Below, piece by piece: positions 16,248-24,010 of a stretch of 42,399 nt of DNA (the first letter of the stretch is position 1; each line of letters opens with the position of its first letter). Made by a program: the position numbers and the translations under genes. Source of the DNA: Eubacterium sp. (lineage in GTDB: Bacteria; Bacillota; Clostridia; Lachnospirales; Lachnospiraceae); NCBI GenBank assembly GCA_022764165.1, contig JALERM010000048.1, positions 1 to 42,399 on the forward strand. The letters are read 5' to 3'. The notes under the pieces are model-generated. The model made no database searches. It was not told the DNA's origin and saw only the letters and a list, made by a program, of their open reading frames with translations.

Positions 16248-16816
16248 TCATGAATCAGAAAACTTTCCAGTCCGGCTTTGATAAATTTGTCAATGGTTGT
16301 CTGAATCTGTTTCCAGTCATTACAGTGATTGCGGAGCATCAGTCTGTTGATGGAAAGGCAGCCGTTCATTTGAAAATAAAAAACCGATTCTGCCTGTTCA
16401 AAGGTTAGGAGGCTGTGTGACATAAGCCAGGTCACATAGCCTTCTTTTGTATTTTCTGCTAATTTTTCCAGAAGAATAGGGGCAATTGCATCATCCAGAA
16501 ACAATGCCCTGTATTGTGATTCCATTTGTATTTTCTGACAGAACGGATAGGAACAGTTTTTTTGATTCACACAGAATAAATGATCTACAGTTGTTAACAT
16601 ATCCTGAGTCATATCATTAAAAATATCTGATAATACATCATGGATATCGTAGTAATGAAGATAAAAAGTACCACGGTTGATTTCAGCATTTTTGCAGATC
16701 TCTGTAACTGTAATTTTCGTAAAACTTTTCTGCTTTAACAATTCTAAGAACGTATCTTTTATGGTTTGCCGGGTATAGCGGGTACGGCGATCTTGTTTTC
16801 TCGTTTTTTCTGACAT
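16169..16816 (-). CDS. TetR-family repressor
   Basis: A 215-residue protein with AGGAG nine bases before ATG. The N-terminal helix-turn-helix is clear: TRQTIKDTFLELLKQKSF, ITVTEICKNAEINRGTFY, LHYYDIHDVL. The ligand-binding half holds 'CVNQKNCSYPFC' (three Cys near 82-91), which might sense a metal or redox state, and a C-terminal part like TetR_C domains of the YbiH/DhaS type. It is transcribed away from the CooC1 gene, and its promoter overlaps a perfect palindrome also present, imperfectly, in copy A. It is the best candidate for the shared repressor. Confidence 0.85.
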   Translation of the reverse strand: MSEKTRKQDRRTRYTRQTIKDTFLELLKQKSFTKITVTEICKNAEINRGTFYLHYYDIHDVLSDIFNDMTQDMLTTVDHLFCVNQKNCSYPFCQKIQMESQYRALFLDDAIAPILLEKLAENTKEGYVTWLMSHSLLTFEQAESVFYFQMNGCLSINRLMLRNHCNDWKQIQTTIDKFIKAGLESFLIHDQREENASDNFCSKISPTVTASSTLR

Positions 16817-16905
16817 TATATACTCCTGTATTATTTGGTATCATATGATTCCTCAACAATTTTTCTGATGTGTTGAGGAGCCATACAAATCTCACAGATT
16901 GATTA

Positions 16906-16954
16906 TTGTAATTTATATAGTAACAACTATAATAAGATTTAAAGAAAAAGTCAA
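16906..16954. promoter_or_regulatory. Overlapping divergent promoters with palindrome (copy B)
   Basis: The layout repeats copy A. The + strand has TTGTAA (16906-16911), 16 bases, TATAAT (16928-16933) driving the CooC1 operon. The - strand has TTGACT (AGTCAA at 16949-16954), 17 bases, TATAGT (ACTATA at 16926-16931) driving tetR. The palindrome TATAGT-AACA-ACTATA (16916-16931) is perfect. It is a strong candidate TetR operator. Confidence 0.7.
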
Positions 16955-16984
16955 CAGATTGTTCAGAATATTAGGAGGTAAAAC

Positions 16985-17755
16985 ATGGGACATGTAATTG
17001 CAATATCAGGAAAAGGCGGCGTAGGAAAAACAACCCTTTGCGGATTATTGATCCAGTATTTGTGTGAAAGTGGGAAACGTCCGGTCCTGGCGGTGGATGC
17101 AGATGCGAATGCCAATTTAAATGAAGTGCTTGGTGTAGAACCTGAGATCACACTTGGAGAGCTGAGAGAAGAAATTGAGCGGGCAGGCGTAGACCCACGA
17201 TATCAGATCCCATCCGGTATGACAAAACAGGCATATCTGGAAATGCGTCTTTCTGATGCGATTGCAGAAGAAGACGATTATGATCTGATGGTAATGGGAC
17301 GAACCCAGGGACAGGGCTGCTATTGTTTTGTAAATGGCCTTGTGCAGACCCAGGTTCAGAAACTGCAAAGCCATTATCCATATATTGTGGTTGATAACGA
17401 AGCAGGTATGGAACATATCAGCAGAGGAATCCTGCCAATGATGGAAGTTGCCATTCTTGTAAGTGACTGTTCCAGAAGAGGTGTTCAGGCAGCCGGACGT
17501 ATTGCAAAGCTGATGAAGGAGTTAAACTTTAAACCACAGAAAACCGGATTAATCGTGAATCGTGTTCCAGATGGAAAACTGGATGCCGGAACTCTGGAAG
17601 AAATCCGAAATCAGGGACTGGAACTGTTAGGGGTTGTACCACATGATGACCAGGTATATCAGTATGACTGTAATGGAAAGCCGATCATACAGCTTCCGAA
17701 AGATTCTCCTGTAAGAAGTGCACTGGGAGAAATTGTAAAGAAGTTAGGATTGTGA
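16985..17755 (+). CDS. CooC-type metal-insertion ATPase 1
   Basis: A 256-residue P-loop protein with AGGAGG before ATG 16985. It has the deviant Walker A GKGGVGKTT (9-17), 'AVDADANANLNEVLG' as switch I, and IVVDNEAGMEHISRG as the Walker B/switch II region, all typical of CooC. CooC proteins load nickel into CO dehydrogenase and bind the metal through a CxC motif. Here CYC (Cys112, Cys114) is at the same place. The surrounding TQGQG is unlike classical CooC, so the client may differ. It is the first gene of a seven-gene operon. Confidence 0.85.
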   Translation: MGHVIAISGKGGVGKTTLCGLLIQYLCESGKRPVLAVDADANANLNEVLGVEPEITLGELREEIERAGVDPRYQIPSGMTKQAYLEMRLSDAIAEEDDYDLMVMGRTQGQGCYCFVNGLVQTQVQKLQSHYPYIVVDNEAGMEHISRGILPMMEVAILVSDCSRRGVQAAGRIAKLMKELNFKPQKTGLIVNRVPDGKLDAGTLEEIRNQGLELLGVVPHDDQVYQYDCNGKPIIQLPKDSPVRSALGEIVKKLGL

Positions 17756-17840
17756 GTTGGAGGATTGAAAGTTTGAAGATTGAGTAAACAGAAATATTAT
17801 CTGATTTGGTATAACCAATTGCAAAGAAAGGAAAATCTTC

Positions 17841-18773
17841 ATGAGAAACCATTGGACAGAAATAGAAAAATATTTAGAAGACCAGAAGATAGCGCAGGAA
17901 CTGATTGGAGAACTGAGAGATTTTCACATGCGTTATGAGGTAGAGGATCAGGTAAAGGAACGAGTAGAAAAACCGGATATCCTATTTTATGGGAAAAAGA
18001 TTCTGGAAATGTCAACAGCAGCGCTTCTTCAGGGAGATAACCTGTTACTTTCCGGTGCGAAAGCTACAGGGAAAAATGTACTATGTGAGACACTGGCATA
18101 GATATTCGGAAGACCGGAATACGACATTTCTTTTCATGTAAATACAGACAGTGCCGATCTGATTGGAACGGATACCTTTATAAATAATGAGGTTCGCCTT
18201 CGGAAAGGCCCCATCTACCAATGCGCGGAATTTGGAGGATTTGGAATCCTGGACGAAATCAATATGGCAAAAAATGATGCGGTTTCTGTACTGCATGCCA
18301 CACTGGATCATCGGCGCAGAATCGATATTCCAGGATATAACAGGATTTTACTTCATCCGGCAACACGATTTATCGGCACGATGAATTATGGTTACGCAGG
18401 TACCAGAGAGCTAAATGAAGCATTGGTTTCAAGGTTTATGGTAATTGATATGCCTGAAATGGATGAGGATAGTGTCCTTTTTGTATTAAGACAACATTTT
18501 CCAGATGGGGAAAAAAATGCACTGAAAGCTTTTGCAGGACTGTTTCTGGATTTGCAGATCAAAGCTTATCATGGAGAAATTTCAACAAAATCTCTTGACC
18601 TGAGAGGATTGGTTTCTGCTGTAAAAGCAACAAAAAGCGGACTTTCTCCAATTGATGCAATCCAGATGGGGATCATAAATAAAAGTTTTGATGTATTTGA
18701 AAAAGAGATCATAGAAGATGTGGTTTCTACCAGAATCCCATCTTCCTGGACCGGAAAAGACATATGGGGGTAA
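17841..18773 (+). pseudogene. MoxR-type AAA+ ATPase with an in-frame TAG
   Basis: One frame of 310 codons broken by TAG at 18099-18101 (codon 87). Before the stop is an N-terminal helix region and Walker A SGAKATGKN. After it, in the same frame with no shift, come FHVNTDSADLIGTDTF, the RKGPIYQCAEFGGFGILDEI Walker B region, LHATLDHRRRIDIPGY, the FIGTMNYGYAG sensor 1 and ELNEALVSRF with the Arg finger. These are the MoxR motifs in order. The rest looks under selection, so the stop is recent, read through, or a sequence error. MoxR ATPases act with VWA partners (next gene) to insert metal cofactors, as in CoxD/CoxE or NorQ/NorD. Confidence 0.85.
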
Positions 18774-18779
18774 ACTTGT

Positions 18780-20597
18780 ATGGAGGATGTCAGATGGCCG
18801 GCGGAACAACTGGAAGAACATCGTCTGGAGATCAGCAATCGTATCAGAAATCTTTTTTGGACAGTCAGTGGTGATTATGATATGGAATTTGAACCGGACA
18901 CAGAAAAATATGTTTATTCAAAACAAACGGTTCTATATGAGGCAGTGAAGCAGGGTGCCTTTGCACGATATTTTGATCAGAAAAAACTTGGCATGTATTT
19001 GATGAAAAAAATACATTTTTCTGCTGGAGAAGATATGCTTTTGCCTCTTGCTGGATTATGCATGGATGCTGCAGTGGAGCGTTTTATCATTCGAGAACGT
19101 TTGGGAACAAAGGAAATTAGAGAACAGGCGTTCAGAGAATTGGAAAAGGCCGAGGAAGAGCAGGTATCAGACAAAGCTGGAACAGACCTGATTCACAGGA
19201 TTAGGTTTCTGTATATAAGGCATGTTCTGGAGAACACAGACGATGAGGGAATGGATCCACAGGCAGAGATTGCATTGTACAAGATTCTTTCTCTGAAGGA
19301 TGCGGAAAATACGGAAGATGTCATAAACGTGATAGATGAGATTTATAATCATGTTCTGGATCCCTCTTTTGAAAAAAGGAATGGAAATCTGGAGAAGATT
19401 CTGAATTTACCGGATATGGCATTGGCCAATGACGCGTGGCAGGAATGCATGACGGATGAACAGATGGAAGACATCATTCAAAAATATCTTTCTAATCTCA
19501 AAAAAAAGATGATGAGTCTGGATATCAGAAACAAAAAGAAAAAAAGATTTTATTTCTCTCCGGAAAATGAAGAAGTTCCGGAAAGCTCGGAGAATATAAA
19601 TCCACAGGCAGTGCGACGGATACGGGAATATGTGGAACTGAATTACGGAAAATCGTATCTAAGTGAAGCGGAGCAGGCCAGAGTCAACCGGAAATTTTGT
19701 ACAGGAATCCACAAAAACTGTATCCTGTATCTTACAGATGGAATTTTACAAAACCCTGTGATAAAAAATAATCAATACCGTTTTTCTCAGCTGCAGTTTG
19801 AAAAAAATAAAGCCTATTATGGAAATAATCACTGGATCATCAAAAGAAATATTTCTGTGTTGGCAGAGTCACTGAAACGGGCACTTATAATCCGAAAGGA
19901 TGATTTTGTCAGCAGATCTGATGCGGGGCAGCTTGTTCCTGAAAGGTTATGGAAAATTGGAAGAACAGACGATGACAAGTTATTTAATAGAAAAAAGATA
20001 TCAGAAGATTCTGAGTTTGTAATAGACGTCCTGATTGATTCCAGTGGTTCTCAAGCTGGCAGACAGGCTCAGGTAGCGGCGCAGGGATATATTATCAGTG
20101 AAGCATTAAGCCAGGCAGGAATTCCTCATCGGGTGACAGGATACTGTGCTTTCTGGGGATATACAGTACTTCAGAGATTTCGGGATTATGAAGATCCAAG
20201 GGAAACAAATGAAAGAATCTTTCAATTTCGGGCGTATGCCAATAACAGAGATGGGCTTGCACTGAAAACAGTCTGTTCCTCTCTCATGGAGCGACCGGAA
20301 AAAAATAAGATTTTAATCGTATTAAGTGATGGAAAACCCTGTGATATGAGCATACAACGACCAGGAACCCGCCAGCCCAAGATCTATGACGGAGAAGGAG
20401 CTGTGAAAGATACTGCATATGAGGTGCGTCGGGCCAGAAATCAGGGAATTTTCGTAATTGGTATTTTTGTAGGGAATGAAGAAGAGCTCTCCGTGGAAAA
20501 GAGAATCTATGGAAAAGACTTTGCCTATATTCGTAATATCAGCAATTTTTCCCGTATGGTAGGAACTTTTTTGCGAAGACAAATTGATATGGAATGA
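18780..20597 (+). CDS. VWA-domain protein, MoxR partner (NorD/CobT-like)
   Basis: A 605-residue protein, six bases after the MoxR frame and thus coupled to it. The first 370 residues are helical and charged. The C-terminal von Willebrand A domain begins at VIDVLIDSSGSQ with the MIDAS DSSGS (420-424), followed by FRAYANNRDGLAL and ILIVLSDGKPCD, the other MIDAS loops. NorD, CoxE and CobT-type VWA proteins dock their AAA+ partner onto a metalloenzyme or chelatase substrate. No signal peptide is present. Pairing with CooC ATPases rather than with Mo/Cu or NO-reductase genes is unusual. Confidence 0.83.
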   Translation: MEDVRWPAEQLEEHRLEISNRIRNLFWTVSGDYDMEFEPDTEKYVYSKQTVLYEAVKQGAFARYFDQKKLGMYLMKKIHFSAGEDMLLPLAGLCMDAAVERFIIRERLGTKEIREQAFRELEKAEEEQVSDKAGTDLIHRIRFLYIRHVLENTDDEGMDPQAEIALYKILSLKDAENTEDVINVIDEIYNHVLDPSFEKRNGNLEKILNLPDMALANDAWQECMTDEQMEDIIQKYLSNLKKKMMSLDIRNKKKKRFYFSPENEEVPESSENINPQAVRRIREYVELNYGKSYLSEAEQARVNRKFCTGIHKNCILYLTDGILQNPVIKNNQYRFSQLQFEKNKAYYGNNHWIIKRNISVLAESLKRALIIRKDDFVSRSDAGQLVPERLWKIGRTDDDKLFNRKKISEDSEFVIDVLIDSSGSQAGRQAQVAAQGYIISEALSQAGIPHRVTGYCAFWGYTVLQRFRDYEDPRETNERIFQFRAYANNRDGLALKTVCSSLMERPEKNKILIVLSDGKPCDMSIQRPGTRQPKIYDGEGAVKDTAYEVRRARNQGIFVIGIFVGNEEELSVEKRIYGKDFAYIRNISNFSRMVGTFLRRQIDME

Positions 20598-20613
20598 AAA
20601 TGGAGGAATCACT

Positions 20614-20808
20614 ATGGGTAAAATTGAATTTGCCAATTGCCAGGATGTAAGAAATCAGAAAAAGATACAGGAATTAGATTGTCCACGCTGTCATGAACCG
20701 GGAGGCATTGAAGCCTTTGTGAAAGACGGGATACTTGCAGAGGATGGAGTATGTGATAACTGCGGATATATTCTTCCAGAAGGAACAGAACTGGAGGAAG
20801 TGGAGTAA
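20614..20808 (+). CDS. Small zinc-ribbon protein
   Basis: A 64-residue protein. ATG 20614 was chosen for GGAGG at 20602-20606; an in-frame TTG at 20584 overlaps the VWA gene and lacks a binding site. Two CxxC pairs (LDCPRCHEPGG and GVCDNCGYIL) make a rubredoxin-like zinc ribbon. The acidic end (EGTELEEVE) is short. It lies 16 bases after the VWA gene and 22 before CooC2. It may be a small metal-binding partner or scaffold of the complex. I do not know a named family. Confidence 0.72.
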   Translation: MGKIEFANCQDVRNQKKIQELDCPRCHEPGGIEAFVKDGILAEDGVCDNCGYILPEGTELEEVE

Positions 20809-20830
20809 GAAGCATTTAAGGAGATAAGAG

Positions 20831-21601
20831 ATGAAAATTGCTGTAACTGGAAAAGGCGGAGTAGGGAAAACTACGATATCTGCAGTATTAGCACGGCTGT
20901 ATGCAGAAGAAGGGAAAAAAGTATTTGCAGTAGATGTGGATCCAGATGCAAATCTTGGACTTGCACTGGGTTTTTCAGAAGAAGAACTGGAGAGTATTAC
21001 GCCTATCAGTAAAATGAGAAGGTTAATTGAGGAGAGAACAGGTGCAGATAAAAGTAATACTTTTTATAAAGTCAATCCAAAAGTGGATGATATTCCTGAA
21101 ACTTACGGAAAAGAAAATAATGGTGTTCGACTTCTGGTTTTGGGAACTGTGGAAACTGCGGGAGGCGGATGTGTATGCCCTGAAAATGTAATGTTGAAAC
21201 GAATTATTAATAATTTGGTTTTACATAGAGATGATATAGTAATCCTGGACATGGAAGCAGGACTTGAGCATTTAGGACGGGGAACAACGGAAGGGATGGA
21301 TCAATTTATCGTTGTGATAGAGCCGGGGGCCAGAAGTGTTCAGACTTATAAAAATGTAAAACGTTTGGCAGAAGAATTGGGTGTAAAGGAAGTAAAGGTC
21401 ATAGCAAATAAAATCAGAAATGATGAAGATGAAAAGTTTGTAAGGTCTAGAATCCCGAAGCAAGATTTTTTGGGATGTGTTCATTATAATGCAGAAGTTA
21501 TAGAAGCAGACAGAGAAGGAAGATCCCCTTATGGATGCAGCAAGACAGCTACGGATGAAATTCGAGAAATTAAGGAGATATTTGATGTAATGACAAAATA
21601 G
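20831..21601 (+). CDS. cooC: CooC-type ATPase 2 (closest to classical CooC)
   Basis: A 256-residue P-loop protein with AAGGAG before ATG 20831. Motifs: TGKGGVGKTT (Walker A), FAVDVDPDANLGLALGF (switch I), GGGCVCPENV with Cys114 and Cys116 (the CxC nickel site with the PEN that follows it in CO-dehydrogenase CooC), VILDMEAGLEHLGRGT (Walker B) and a VIANKIRND guanine-type loop. This is the copy most like CooC of CO dehydrogenase, which uses ATP to put nickel into the C-cluster. CO dehydrogenase itself is not in the window. Confidence 0.9.
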   Translation: MKIAVTGKGGVGKTTISAVLARLYAEEGKKVFAVDVDPDANLGLALGFSEEELESITPISKMRRLIEERTGADKSNTFYKVNPKVDDIPETYGKENNGVRLLVLGTVETAGGGCVCPENVMLKRIINNLVLHRDDIVILDMEAGLEHLGRGTTEGMDQFIVVIEPGARSVQTYKNVKRLAEELGVKEVKVIANKIRNDEDEKFVRSRIPKQDFLGCVHYNAEVIEADREGRSPYGCSKTATDEIREIKEIFDVMTK

Positions 21602-21689
21602 ACATTATATTAATTATTTTTCGAAAACAGTTTGAAGCATGGCTATATGTAATACATATTATTTAGAAAAAAAAGGAGCAAATGTAGAG

Positions 21690-22439
21690 ATGAAAATAGC
21701 AGTTTGTGGAAAAGGTGGATGTGGAAAAAGTACAGTAACCAGTCTTTTGGCTAAGGCTTTAGCCAGACGAGGAAAAGAAATTTTGGTAATTGATTCCGAT
21801 GAATCTAATTATGGTCTACACCGACAGCTAGGTATGAAGCTTCCCAGAGATTTTACAGACTATTTCGGTGGTAAACAAAATGTTTTAAATGATATGCTGT
21901 TATCAAAATTTACTCATCAGTTTTTTGAGGAAACCTGGACAATAGATGATATACCGGAAGATTATTATAGTCTGAAGGACGGTGTAAAACTGATGAGCAG
22001 TGGAAAAATTCATCAAGCAAATGAAGGGTGTTCTTGTGCTATGGGAACTGTTATGACTCAATTTATCCAAAATCTCAGGCTTAAAGAAGACCAATTTGCG
22101 CTAATGGATATGGAGGCTGGTATTGAACACTTTGGACGTGGAATTGATAACGGTGTAGATTTGATATTGATAATCATAGATCCATCCTATGAATCCCTAC
22201 AGCTTTCCAAAAAAATCGGGGAATTATCGGAAAGTATTCGAAAACCATTTTATTACGTTCTCAATAAAGTAACAAAAGAGAATAAGGAAATGATGTATGA
22301 AGCTGTATGGAATTCAAGTCGAGTCGCTGTATCTCTTGGCGCGGATCCTAGTATTATGGGAGAGGGACTGATGGGGAAAGAACTATCAGAAAAACCAGAT
22401 GCTATTGAAAACTTAACAGAATTTCTACTTTCTATTTAA
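21690..22439 (+). CDS. CooC-type ATPase 3
   Basis: A 249-residue P-loop protein. ATG 21690 follows AAAAGGAGC; an upstream in-frame ATG (21639) would add 17 poorly conserved residues. It has GKGGCGKST as Walker A, VIDSDESNYGLHRQLGM as switch I (Ser in place of the usual Asp-Ala-Asn-Leu pattern), EGCSCAMG with Cys114 and Cys116 as the CxC site, and ALMDMEAGIEHFGRG as Walker B. It is AT-rich compared with CooC2. The three CooC copies share the fold and CxC but differ in the residues around it, as if each served a different metal site or partner. Confidence 0.87.
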   Translation: MKIAVCGKGGCGKSTVTSLLAKALARRGKEILVIDSDESNYGLHRQLGMKLPRDFTDYFGGKQNVLNDMLLSKFTHQFFEETWTIDDIPEDYYSLKDGVKLMSSGKIHQANEGCSCAMGTVMTQFIQNLRLKEDQFALMDMEAGIEHFGRGIDNGVDLILIIIDPSYESLQLSKKIGELSESIRKPFYYVLNKVTKENKEMMYEAVWNSSRVAVSLGADPSIMGEGLMGKELSEKPDAIENLTEFLLSI

Positions 22440-22458
22440 CGGAATAAGGAGATTTAGA

Positions 22459-23109
22459 ATGTTACAGGATTACTATGAAAAACATAATCTGGAAATGAAA
22501 CCATATCAATACTACCTTGCGGAGTTTCAGAATGTAAATCCAGAGGATGTTACAAGTCGGCTGGATATACCATTTGATGATAATAGCAAGTCATTTACAA
22601 TAAAGTTTATGCAGAACACATACACGATCAGTTATCCAGAGTTCGAAATTCATTGCATAGATAAATCAGATAAAGATGCGATTTTGTGTAATGATATTCA
22701 TGCAAAAATCTTGATGTTACGATATTTTTCAGAGGGAGATTATATGAAAGCTGCGGGGGATCTTTTGTCCTATCGTGATCTTCCTTGGGGAGAGGTTTAT
22801 TATAGACAGTTTTATGGGCGTTGTATTATGAGGCTCGCGAAAACATATGGAAATAGACAAGATGTTTTTAAAAGATTAATGGAAAAATTGGCAGGGAGAC
22901 GTCAAAAGTATGGAGAAGTATCCTACGAATTTGAAGTTTTCCGTGAATTAAAATTATGTTTTATTTTATGGTCAGGTGATGAGGAATTTCCACCTTCTGC
23001 ACAAATTCTTTTCTCTGATAATTTTCCAATGGCATTTGCAGCTGAGGATGTAGCGTATCTTGGAGATGTTATATTAGATTATATGAAACAAGAAGAATTT
23101 GATATATAA
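22459..23109 (+). CDS. DUF3786-like protein (second copy)
   Basis: A 216-residue soluble protein with AAGGAG before ATG 22459, 19 bases after CooC3. It follows the plan of the first copy: a beta segment FTIKFMQNTYTISYPEFEI, a helix with KILMLRYFSEG, then ELKLCFILWSGDEEFPPSAQILFSDNFPMAF in parts (FILWSGDEEFPPSAQI, LFSDNFP), and a final AEDVAYLGDVILDYM helix. The shared 'W--DEEFP-S---LF-D' block ties the two copies together. It ends the CooC operon. An interaction with a CooC or with the client enzyme is possible but unproved. Confidence 0.75.
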   Translation: MLQDYYEKHNLEMKPYQYYLAEFQNVNPEDVTSRLDIPFDDNSKSFTIKFMQNTYTISYPEFEIHCIDKSDKDAILCNDIHAKILMLRYFSEGDYMKAAGDLLSYRDLPWGEVYYRQFYGRCIMRLAKTYGNRQDVFKRLMEKLAGRRQKYGEVSYEFEVFRELKLCFILWSGDEEFPPSAQILFSDNFPMAFAAEDVAYLGDVILDYMKQEEFDI

Positions 23110-23282
23110 TAAAAGAAAACCAGATTATACAGCTGTAATTTGTAATATTACATCTGCTTGACGCAAGAAAAAAGCAGTGATATACTGAAACAAAAATTAT
23201 TTATAAAATAATAATAAAAATCTGGAACTATATTGTGTGATTGAACAGTTACAAAAAATGCAATTCTTGTGGAGGGTATAGA

Positions 23283-23987
23283 ATGATACAGATTGCAATT
23301 GTGGAAGATGAAGAAATTTACGTAAAACAATTAATAGAGTATATCCGGAAATATCAAACGGAAAGGGGAAGATCAATAAAGGTTACGGTATTTGGTGATG
23401 GCGAAGATATCACTGAGAATTACAGTGGCGGTTTTGACATTATTCTGATGGATATTCAGATGCGGTTCATGGACGGTATGACAGCAGCAGAAAAAATCCG
23501 TCAGATGGATCAGAAAGTAATTATTATGTTTATTACAAATATGATTCAATATGCAGTACGTGGATATGAAGTTGATGCAATGGATTATGTAGTAAAACCA
23601 GTTGAGTACTTTTCTTTTTCGCAGAAACTGGATAAAGCAGTTGGACGTATGCGCTCTGAGGTTAAAGAATTTCTTACGATTCCGATTGGGGAAGGAGTTG
23701 TAAAGATAGATATAGCAGATATCTATTTTATTGAGGGGCAGAGACATAATGTAATTTATCATACTTCGAGAGGAGATTACTGTTCAAGAATTACGATGAA
23801 AGAACTCGAAGAAAAACTTGCGGTACATAATTTTTTTCGATGTGCAAAGGGATATCTGGTAAATATGAATCATGTAGAGGGATTTGTTGGTTCTGATTGT
23901 GTGATCCATAATGTACATATACCTGTCAGCAGAACCAGAAAAAAAGAATTCATGAATCTGCTTCTGCAAAACCTCAATATGGAATGA
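23283..23987 (+). CDS. LytTR-type response regulator (AgrA-like)
   Basis: A 234-residue regulator with TGGAGGG before ATG 23283. The receiver domain has EDE near the start, the phosphoacceptor Asp57 in ILMDIQM, a Thr in FITN and Lys in VVKP. The C-terminal LytTR DNA-binding domain shows IPIGEGVVKIDIADIYFIEGQ, YHTSRGDY, FFRCAKGYLVNMNHV and PVSRTRKKEF. LytTR proteins bind direct repeats spaced about 21 bp. Such a repeat precedes the GH3 operon (25382-25410). It overlaps or abuts the kinase gene, which follows at 24011. Confidence 0.9.
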   Translation: MIQIAIVEDEEIYVKQLIEYIRKYQTERGRSIKVTVFGDGEDITENYSGGFDIILMDIQMRFMDGMTAAEKIRQMDQKVIIMFITNMIQYAVRGYEVDAMDYVVKPVEYFSFSQKLDKAVGRMRSEVKEFLTIPIGEGVVKIDIADIYFIEGQRHNVIYHTSRGDYCSRITMKELEEKLAVHNFFRCAKGYLVNMNHVEGFVGSDCVIHNVHIPVSRTRKKEFMNLLLQNLNME

Positions 23988-24010
23988 TTTCATGCGAAAT
24001 GGAGGATACT

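Noticed and set aside
23110-23160. Imperfect inverted repeat after the second DUF3786 gene
   Set aside because: The stem is interrupted and no T run follows, so a terminator cannot be supported.
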